Below, piece by piece: positions 1 to 5,335 of a stretch of DNA of 5,335 nucleotides (the stretch's first letter is position 1; each line of letters opens with the position of its first letter). Source of the DNA: Bacteroidales bacterium (GTDB taxonomy: Bacteria; Bacteroidota; Bacteroidia; Bacteroidales; B18-G4); contig JAUXCL010000170.1 of the NCBI GenBank assembly GCA_030618905.1, forward strand, positions 1 through 5,335. The letters are read 5' to 3'. The notes beneath the pieces were generated by a model. That model ran no database searches, was not told the origin of the DNA, and saw only the letters and a program-made list of their open reading frames with translations. A program made the translations under genes and the position numbers.

Positions 1-1
1 A

Positions 2-2155
2 CTTGCCTTAATCACAGAGATTAAACTTAACCTTCTTCCTCTCCCACCCACGGAGAAAGCGCTGGTCTGTGCACATTTCAATACTTTAGAAGATGCTTTT
101 CTGGGTAATCTCATTGCATTGAAACACAATCCAGGTGCGGTAGAGCTGATGGATGACGTGGTGCTCGGTCTGACCAGGGATAATATCTTGCAGCGAAAGA
201 ATCGCTTTTTCCTGCAAGGTGATCCCAAAGCCATATTGATTATCGAGTTTGCCAGGGAGACCGGTGAAGAAATTAAAAAGATTATCATTGCACTTGAAGA
301 AGAATTCAGAGAGGCAGGATTGGGTTATCATTTTCCGGTGATCCGGGGTGATGATATATTAAGAGTGTGGGCATTGCGTAAAGCCGGATTAGGGGTGTTA
401 TCAAATCTCCCCGGTGATGCCAAACCCGTTGCAGGGATTGAAGATACAGCCGTTAAACCTGAAGACCTTCCAAAATACATGGAAGAGTTCCAGGGCATAT
501 TGCATAAATATGATGTTGAATGTGTATATCATGCCCATATCGGAACAGGGGAATTGCACCTGCGGCCGGTACTGAATTTAAAGGACCCAAATGATGTTCA
601 GCGCTATCATGATATTGCCCTGGATACTGCCAGGCTGGTAAAGAAATACAATGGTTCATTAAGTGGTGAACATGGCGATGGCCGTTTGCGGGGTCAATTT
701 ATCCCGCTGATGATTGGTGAGTCCAATTATCAATTGTTAAAAGAAATCAAGAAGACCTGGGATCCTGATGGTATTTTCAATCCCGGAAAGATCACAGACA
801 CGCCGGATATGCGCAGCAATTTGCGTTATGAACCAGGGCAGGATACCAGGCAAATTGAAACTGTATTTGACTTCTCACAGGATCAGGGAATAATGAGGGC
901 TGTTGAGAAATGTAATGGATCCGGAGATTGCAGAAAATCAGCGATTATTGGTGGCACCATGTGCCCGAGTTTCATGGCAAGCAGGGATGAAAAAGACACA
1001 ACCAGGGCCAGGGCTAATATCCTGCGTGAATTCCTCACACATTCTCCAAAAAGTAATCCTTTCGACCACCAGGAGATTTACGACGTTATGGACCTGTGTC
1101 TATCCTGTAAAGGATGCAAATCGGAATGCCCTTCAAATGTCGATATCACCAAGTACAAAGCTGAATTTCTGCAGCACTATTATGCAAGGCATGGAATTCC
1201 ACTGAGAACCAGGGCTATTGCTTATATCACCAGCCTGAATAAATTGGGTGCCTTCTTCCCTGCTTTGTTCAATGCAGTGATGAAGAGCAAACTATTGGCT
1301 GGTATGATGAAAAAGATGCTTGGGTTTGCCCCGGGACGTTCCCTTCCATTACTTTATAAAAAAACACTTAGAACCTGGGCAAAACATCATGCAGCTAAAC
1401 TCAATGGGCACTCATTTGATCAGGGCAAAGTTTTTTTATTTGCAGATGAGTTCACTAACTATAACGATACCGAAATCGGTATTCAAACCATCAAGTTGCT
1501 GAATCAATTAGGTTATGAAGTGGAAATACCGAAACACAAACTCAGCGGCAGAACATTCTTATCGAAAGGACTGGTCAGAAAGGCAAAAAAGATAGCCCAT
1601 AAAAATATTGAACTTCTTGCCAATATAGTCAGTGATGACACGCCACTTCTTGGTATAGAACCCTCTGCCATTCTCACTTTCAGGGATGAGTACAAGGACC
1701 TTGTGGAAGCGGATATGAAAGAAAAAGCAATCAAATTGTCTGAATCATGCCTGATGGTCGATGAATTCATTATGCGTGAAATGGAAAAGGGCAAGATAAA
1801 AGCCGACCTTTTCACCACTGAAAAAGTACAGATTAAATTGCATGGACACTGTTACCAGAAATCGCTTGCCTCCACAAAACCTACCATTGATATGCTTTCG
1901 ATACCGGTGAACTATGTGGTGACCGAGATAAAATCCGGCTGTTGTGGTATGGCAGGTTCCTTCGGTTATGAAAAAGAGCACTTTGATCTTTCTATGAAAG
2001 TGGGTGAGCTGGTATTATTCCCTGAAGTCAGGTCGAGTAACCCGCACACCATAATTGCAGCGCCGGGAACAAGTTGCAGACATCAAATTAAAGATGGGAC
2101 CGGTCGTAAGGCTTTGCATCCGGTTGAAATACTTTATCAGGCATTGAATAAGTAA
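2..2155 (+). CDS. FAD/Fe-S 2-hydroxyacid dehydrogenase, YdiJ-like (5' partial)
   Basis: The frame is open from the first full codon (position 2) to TAA at 2153-2155, giving 717 visible residues; the start lies upstream. E. coli YdiJ (D-2-hydroxyglutarate dehydrogenase) has about 1018 residues, so roughly 250-300 are missing, essentially the FAD-binding PCMH domain. Visible residues 1-265 form the FAD-linked oxidase C-terminal domain, with HAHIGTGELH (His177, 179, 186), SGEHGDG (221-227) and FNPGKI (from 259). Residues 304-376 carry two iron-sulfur motifs: Cys304-x5-Cys310-RK...MCPS (Cys321), then CxxCxxCxxxCP (Cys366, 369, 372, 376). The C-terminal third is a CCG-type cysteine-rich region with HGHCYQK (614-620), GCCGMAGSFG (646-655) and TSCRHQ (Cys692). 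By family, it oxidises a D-2-hydroxyacid with FAD and passes electrons through Fe-S clusters to a membrane acceptor. The class is secure; the substrate (2-hydroxyglutarate, lactate or glycolate) cannot be read from the sequence. The first CCG half lacks its usual cysteines. Confidence 0.93.
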   Translation, partial: LALITEIKLNLLPLPPTEKALVCAHFNTLEDAFLGNLIALKHNPGAVELMDDVVLGLTRDNILQRKNRFFLQGDPKAILIIEFARETGEEIKKIIIALEEEFREAGLGYHFPVIRGDDILRVWALRKAGLGVLSNLPGDAKPVAGIEDTAVKPEDLPKYMEEFQGILHKYDVECVYHAHIGTGELHLRPVLNLKDPNDVQRYHDIALDTARLVKKYNGSLSGEHGDGRLRGQFIPLMIGESNYQLLKEIKKTWDPDGIFNPGKITDTPDMRSNLRYEPGQDTRQIETVFDFSQDQGIMRAVEKCNGSGDCRKSAIIGGTMCPSFMASRDEKDTTRARANILREFLTHSPKSNPFDHQEIYDVMDLCLSCKGCKSECPSNVDITKYKAEFLQHYYARHGIPLRTRAIAYITSLNKLGAFFPALFNAVMKSKLLAGMMKKMLGFAPGRSLPLLYKKTLRTWAKHHAAKLNGHSFDQGKVFLFADEFTNYNDTEIGIQTIKLLNQLGYEVEIPKHKLSGRTFLSKGLVRKAKKIAHKNIELLANIVSDDTPLLGIEPSAILTFRDEYKDLVEADMKEKAIKLSESCLMVDEFIMREMEKGKIKADLFTTEKVQIKLHGHCYQKSLASTKPTIDMLSIPVNYVVTEIKSGCCGMAGSFGYEKEHFDLSMKVGELVLFPEVRSSNPHTIIAAPGTSCRHQIKDGTGRKALHPVEILYQALNK

Positions 2156-2175
2156 AAAAACCTTTTCAATCCTGA

Positions 2176-3102
2176 CTATTCATCATGATTTACTATAATG
2201 ACCTTGCCATCATCCGCCATGATGGTGCTGGGAAATAAGCTTTTAGCTTCTTCGTGGATGCTTCCGAGGTTCCTGTAGCGGGCAGAATAATGCCCCAGGA
2301 TTAATTTCTTGACTTTTGCTTTCTTAGCAATTTTAGCTGCCTGAAGAGCCGTGGAGTGAAATTTTTCTTCGGCATCTTTAGCTTTATCCTCCATGAATGT
2401 GGCCTCATGGTAAAGCAGGGAAATGCCTTTGATGATCGGAATTACTGGCTCGTGGTAAGCTGTATCCGTAAGGTAAGCATATGATCGGGGCTTTGGAGGA
2501 TCAAGGGTGATGTCTTTATTTTTATGCACTTCTCCCGATGCATCCTTGTAATCAGCGCCACCCTTAATCTTTTGTAAGTCCCCATTACTGATTTCCCTGT
2601 CAGCCAGAAATTCTTTCCTGAGATTCCTTCTCGCTGGTTTCTCCCGGAATAAAAACCCACATGTGGGGAAATTATGGGCAAGGGGAACGGTAGTCACTGA
2701 GACTATCTCATCCTCGTAAATTATTTTCGAGATTTCCGGGTCTATGGTATGAAAAATAAGGGGGTACCTTAATTCAGTATTTGATGCACTCAAATGAAGC
2801 TGTATAATTTCTTCAAGTGGGCCAGGTGAAAATACATGCAATTCATTAGTCCTTCCCAATAAATGATATGTGGTGATCAATCCCATGATACCAAAGTAAT
2901 GGTCACCATGGAGATGTGTAATGTAAATATGGTTGATCCGTTGAAACTTGATCCTGTTTCTGCGCAACTGCACCTGGGTTCCTTCAGCACAATCCAGAAG
3001 AAATAGCTTTTCATGGATATTGAGAACCTGGGAACTTGGGTTGCGCTTAATCAAAGGCAAAGCACCACCACTACCAAGGATCGTTACAGCAAATGTCATC
3101 AT
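2176..3102 (-). CDS. rnz: Ribonuclease Z (tRNA 3' endonuclease)
   Basis: This complete 308-residue protein has the usual length of short-form (bacterial) RNase Z, a zinc-dependent metallo-beta-lactamase-fold endonuclease that removes the 3' trailer from pre-tRNA in the cytoplasm. The signature HLHGDH is at residues 63-68 (His63, His65, Asp67, His68). The other expected metal and catalytic residues follow in order: His143 in LAHNFPTCGF, Asp213 in YLTDT, His249 in FHSTA and His271 in GHYSARY. This spacing matches the B. subtilis enzyme almost residue for residue. Residues about 152-200 are the flexible tRNA-binding arm, but the Gly-Pro-rich tip is not obvious here (ISNGDLQKIKGGADY instead). The start is one of two adjacent ATG codons (3100-3102 or 3097-3099); the fold begins at once with TILGSGGA, so no further N-terminus is needed. 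No Shine-Dalgarno is seen at the right distance. It lies 51 bases downstream of rpsA on the same strand, beyond a terminator, so it probably has its own promoter or relies on readthrough. Confidence 0.97.
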   Translation of the reverse strand: MMTFAVTILGSGGALPLIKRNPSSQVLNIHEKLFLLDCAEGTQVQLRRNRIKFQRINHIYITHLHGDHYFGIMGLITTYHLLGRTNELHVFSPGPLEEIIQLHLSASNTELRYPLIFHTIDPEISKIIYEDEIVSVTTVPLAHNFPTCGFLFREKPARRNLRKEFLADREISNGDLQKIKGGADYKDASGEVHKNKDITLDPPKPRSYAYLTDTAYHEPVIPIIKGISLLYHEATFMEDKAKDAEEKFHSTALQAAKIAKKAKVKKLILGHYSARYRNLGSIHEEAKSLFPSTIMADDGKVIIVNHDE

Positions 3103-3121
3103 AATTGGGGGTAAATGTAAT

Positions 3122-3151
3122 AAAAAAAAAACCCTCCTTCCGGAGGATTTT
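3122..3151 (-). terminator. Intrinsic terminator of rpsA
   Basis: Read on the - strand, three bases after the rpsA stop codon, there is a ten-pair stem (3142-3151 with 3128-3137). Its core is CCTCC/GGAGG, followed by one G-T wobble and four A-T pairs, and it is closed by a GGAA loop of the stable GNRA type. The 3' arm runs into ten consecutive T residues (3131 down to 3122). This is a textbook Rho-independent terminator. On the + strand only four T residues follow the stem, so it should act mainly on rpsA transcription. It sits about 20 bases before the rnz start and therefore separates rpsA from rnz. Confidence 0.9.
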
Positions 3152-3153
3152 AA

Positions 3154-5335
3154 TTATTTATCCTGTTTTTCATCGGATTTTTTCTCAGGTGCCGGAGCTT
3201 TTTTCTTTTGCTCCTTTTTCTCTGATTTTTCGATCTCCGTTTTCAGATTAGCCAGTGCTTCAAGGTCGCCTAAAGTTGTTTTCTCCAGGTTATCCTTGAT
3301 CCTCTTCACAGTCCTTTTGGTTGTTCTCTGCTCTGATTTCTCCCTGGCACCCTTATCGGAATCCATTTTATCCTGATAAGTCTTGGTATGTGAAAGGATG
3401 ATTTTTTTACTGTCCTTATTGAATTCTATGACTTTGAAATCCAATGCTTCATCCAGTTTGCCTCGCTTACCATCTTCTTTTTGCAGGTGTCTGTTAGGCA
3501 CAAAGCCTTCAACACCATATGGTAAGGAAACCACAGCTCCCTTTTCAGCTACATTGAGGATGGTCGCATTGTGGACCGAACCCAAAGTAAAAATGGATTC
3601 GAAAACATCCCATGGATTCTCTTCCAGCTGCTTATGTCCTAAGCTCAACCTTCTGTTCTCCACATCTACGTCGAGTACGACAACCTCAATATCTTCACCA
3701 ATCTTGGTAAATTCTGCCGGGTGCTTGATCTTTTTCGACCATGATAAGTCTGAGATATGAATCAGGCCATCGACTCCTTCTTCCAACTCAACAAAAATTC
3801 CAAAGTTGGTAAAATTGCGAACAATTGCCGTGTGTTTAAAATCCTTTGGATATTTATCCATGATGTTCGCCCATGGGTCAGGGATCAGTTGTTTCATGCC
3901 TAATGACATCTTACGTTCTTCCCTGTCAAGGGTCAGGATGATCGCTTCCACTTCCACACCTACTTTGAGGAAATCCTGAGCTGTCCTCAGGTGCTGTGAC
4001 CAGGACATCTCTGATACATGAATGAGTCCTTCCACACCAGCAGCGATTTCGATAAATGCACCATAATCGGCGATGACAACGACTCTACCTTTCACTTTAT
4101 CACCAATTTTCAGGTCTTTGTCTAAAGCATCCCATGGATGAGGAGTGAGTTGTTTCAGGCCAAGTGCGATACGTTTCTTCTCATCATCAAAGTCGAGAAT
4201 AACAACTTTGATCTTTTCATCAAGCTGAACGATCTCATCAGGATGGTTGATCCTGCCCCAGGAAAGGTCAGTAATGTGAATCAGTCCGTCAACACCGCCA
4301 AGATCGATAAACACACCATATGAGGTGATGTTCTTAACAGTTCCTTCAAGTACCTGTCCTTTTTCAAGTTTAGACATGATCTCTGCTTTCTGGTGCTCCA
4401 GTTCTGCTTCGATCAGGGCTTTATGAGAAACAACTACATTCTTGAACTCGTGATTAATCTTTACAACCTTGAATTCCATGGTTTTGTCAACAAACACATC
4501 ATAATCACGGATAGGTTTGACATCGATCTGGGATCCCGGGAGGAATGCCTCAATGCCAAAAACATCAACGATCAAACCACCTTTGGTCCTGCATTTTACA
4601 TAACCATTGATAATTTCATCTTTTTCATAGGCTTCATTAATCCTTTCCCATGATTTCAGTATTCTTGCTTTCTTATGGGACAATAACAATTGTCCGCTGG
4701 GGTCTTCCTGACTTTCCACATAAACTTCAATCGTGTCTCCAATTTTGAGATCAGGATTATACCTTAATTCGTTCAATGGTATCACGCCATCAGATTTGAA
4801 ACCAATATTCACGACCACTTCGCGGTTATTCATGGCTACAACGGTACCATCAATAACTTCGTGTTCAACAATAGAGCTTAATGTTTTGTCGTACAGCTCT
4901 TCCAGTTTCACACGTTCATCACTGGTATAGGCGTCTTGTTTCTCACCAACTGCATCCCAATCAAAATCTTCCAGCACCGGATCTTCTAATGCAGTTTCTT
5001 TTTTGGCGGGTTCTATTTCCTCTTTAGCTTCAGGCTCCTCTTTTGCTTCTTCTGCTTTTACTTCTACTTTTACTTCCTCTTTTACTTCCTCTTTCACTTC
5101 TACTTTCTCTTCTCTCTTCTCTATTTTCTCTTCTCCCTTAGGCTCTTCTTCTTTCACTTCTTCGCTCTTCGCTTTGACCTCTTCGCTCTCTTCGCTCTTC
5201 GCTTTGACTTCTTCGCTTTCCTCTTCCTCTTTTACTTCTTCTTTCACTTCTTCTTTCACTTCTTCGCTCTTCGCTTTGACCTCTTCGCTCTCTTCTCTCT
5301 TCTCTATTTTCTCTTCTCCCTTAGGTTCTTCTACT
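3154..5335 (-). CDS. rpsA: 30S ribosomal protein S1 with long acidic repeat tail (5' partial)
   Basis: The frame is open from the window edge to TAA at 3154-3156, giving 726 visible residues. S1 binds mRNA on the 30S subunit and helps initiation. Six S1 (OB-fold) domains are seen, counting from the edge: about 161-221, 239-306, 327-394, 411-481, 500-568 and 585-651. Domains 3-5 carry the strongest RNA-binding signature (GLIHITDLSW, GLIHVSEMSW, GLIHISDLSW) and each ends in a KQL...PW linker. Domains 1, 2 and 6 are more divergent, as is usual. The C-terminal 75 residues are Lys/Glu-rich and probably disordered. Before domain 1 lies a low-complexity Glu/Lys tail of about 110 residues with internal repeats, which continues past the edge. 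No ATG occurs in frame before visible residue 168, inside domain 1. GTG codons do occur in the tail (for example 5257-5259), but the open frame and the repeats continuing upstream of it argue that the true start is outside. Typical S1 has about 560-600 residues, so this one is unusually long. Confidence 0.97.
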   Translation of the reverse strand, partial: VEEPKGEEKIEKREESEEVKAKSEEVKEEVKEEVKEEEESEEVKAKSEESEEVKAKSEEVKEEEPKGEEKIEKREEKVEVKEEVKEEVKVEVKAEEAKEEPEAKEEIEPAKKETALEDPVLEDFDWDAVGEKQDAYTSDERVKLEELYDKTLSSIVEHEVIDGTVVAMNNREVVVNIGFKSDGVIPLNELRYNPDLKIGDTIEVYVESQEDPSGQLLLSHKKARILKSWERINEAYEKDEIINGYVKCRTKGGLIVDVFGIEAFLPGSQIDVKPIRDYDVFVDKTMEFKVVKINHEFKNVVVSHKALIEAELEHQKAEIMSKLEKGQVLEGTVKNITSYGVFIDLGGVDGLIHITDLSWGRINHPDEIVQLDEKIKVVILDFDDEKKRIALGLKQLTPHPWDALDKDLKIGDKVKGRVVVIADYGAFIEIAAGVEGLIHVSEMSWSQHLRTAQDFLKVGVEVEAIILTLDREERKMSLGMKQLIPDPWANIMDKYPKDFKHTAIVRNFTNFGIFVELEEGVDGLIHISDLSWSKKIKHPAEFTKIGEDIEVVVLDVDVENRRLSLGHKQLEENPWDVFESIFTLGSVHNATILNVAEKGAVVSLPYGVEGFVPNRHLQKEDGKRGKLDEALDFKVIEFNKDSKKIILSHTKTYQDKMDSDKGAREKSEQRTTKRTVKRIKDNLEKTTLGDLEALANLKTEIEKSEKKEQKKKAPAPEKKSDEKQDK
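5106..5325 (-). repeat. 37-base direct repeat pair, 183 bases apart
   Basis: Positions 5106-5142 and 5289-5325 are identical over 37 bases, offset by 183 bases (61 codons, in frame). Both encode PKGEEKIEKREE. The match extends a further six bases after one mismatch (5143 against 5326), which is a synonymous GAG/GAA change. The outer copy lies only ten bases from the window edge, so further copies upstream are plausible. Confidence 0.93.
5145..5295 (-). repeat. 49-base direct repeat pair, 102 bases apart
   Basis: Positions 5145-5193 and 5247-5295 are identical over all 49 bases, offset by 102 bases (exactly 34 codons, so the frame is kept). Both copies encode EESEEVKAKSEEVKEE. Within the same stretch a 30-base unit encoding ESEEVKAKSE occurs three times (5161-5190, 5191-5220, 5263-5292). 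The first and third copies are identical; the middle one differs at two bases, both GAG/GAA synonymous changes. Confidence 0.93.

Larger units (their letters stand above)
4990..5335 (-). repeat. Low-complexity polypurine tract coding the Glu/Lys tail of S1
   Basis: The - strand here is almost all A and G, built from GAA, GAG, AAA and AAG codons broken by GTx, GCx and AGC. It encodes phrases such as EEVKEEVKEE, SEEVKAKSEE and EEPKGEEKIEKREE. Glu clearly outnumbers Lys, so the tail is acidic overall. It has no hydrophobic heptad pattern and no signal or membrane segment, so it is probably disordered or forms single charged helices. The tract contains the direct repeats listed separately and continues past the window edge, so its total length is unknown. 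Confidence 0.9.

Noticed and set aside
119..121. TTG as the start of the oxidoreductase gene
   Set aside because: The same frame is open back to position 2 and encodes typical family sequence (TEIKLNLLPLPP, AHFNTLEDAF) before it, so the gene is cut by the window edge rather than starting here.
1513..1981. Open frames on the - strand inside the oxidoreductase gene
   Set aside because: They lie fully inside a gene with a clear family match, have no recognisable motifs and no start signals; they are shadows of the coding frame.
2151..2194. Six-base inverted repeat AGTAAA/TTTACT around the convergent gene ends
   Set aside because: The stem is short and AT-rich with a 32-base loop; this is expected by chance and is not a terminator.
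3112..3119. TACATTTA on the - strand as a Bacteroidota-type -7 promoter box for rnz
   Set aside because: It matches TAnnTTTG at all but the last base, but no TTG element lies at the right distance and it sits only about 10 bases before the ATG. Too weak to annotate.
3132..3137. GGAGGG on the - strand as a Shine-Dalgarno for rnz
   Set aside because: It is about 30 bases before the ATG, far from the usual 5-10, and it is the 3' arm of the rpsA terminator stem.
2948..3376. + strand open frame across the start of rnz and the end of rpsA
   Set aside because: It is antisense to two well supported genes, and its Ser/Phe-rich product is the mirror of Lys/Glu-rich codons in the S1 C-terminal tail.
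5257..5259. GTG as the start of rpsA
   Set aside because: The frame continues open upstream to the edge with the same Glu/Lys repeats, including a copy of the PKGEEKIEKREE unit, so this GTG is most likely an internal Val codon.
5145..5335. Repeat tract considered as a CRISPR array or other non-coding repeat array
   Set aside because: Repeats are in frame, purine-rich and without regular unrelated spacers; they code for the S1 tail.

Overview
The window holds three protein genes and little else: the 3' part of a large flavin/iron-sulfur oxidoreductase gene on the + strand, a complete ribonuclease Z gene (rnz) on the - strand, and most of the ribosomal protein S1 gene (rpsA) on the - strand. 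Both outer genes run off the window. Composition is moderately AT-rich. The gene starts that can be seen lack a Shine-Dalgarno sequence. The protein flavour (six-domain S1 with a long acidic N-terminal tail, RNase Z ending in a GHYSARY-type motif, single-chain FAD/Fe-S 2-hydroxyacid dehydrogenase) suggests a member of the Bacteroidota, probably environmental. This placement is an inference from family resemblance, not a database match.

Layout: positions 2-2155 (+) encode the FAD-oxidase C-terminal domain, a two-cluster ferredoxin-like segment and a cysteine-rich CCG region of a YdiJ-like dehydrogenase; its N-terminal FAD-binding domain lies before the window. After a 20-base gap comes the convergent rnz (2176-3102, -). 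A 51-base gap (3103-3153) separates rnz from rpsA, which lies upstream of it on the same strand, and this gap carries a clear intrinsic terminator for rpsA. rpsA fills 3154-5335 (-); its reading frame stays open to the edge, so its start lies beyond 5335.

Functionally, rpsA (mRNA binding on the 30S subunit) and rnz (tRNA 3'-end processing) are both translation housekeeping genes, although the terminator between them argues against a simple shared transcript. The oxidoreductase is an unrelated metabolic gene on the opposite strand.

The most unusual structure is the N-terminal tail of S1. At least about 110 residues, mostly Glu and Lys, are encoded by a polypurine tract built from long, nearly identical direct repeats. 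I found no mobile element, CRISPR array, RNA gene or defence-like system, and nothing that makes a convincing new multi-gene system.
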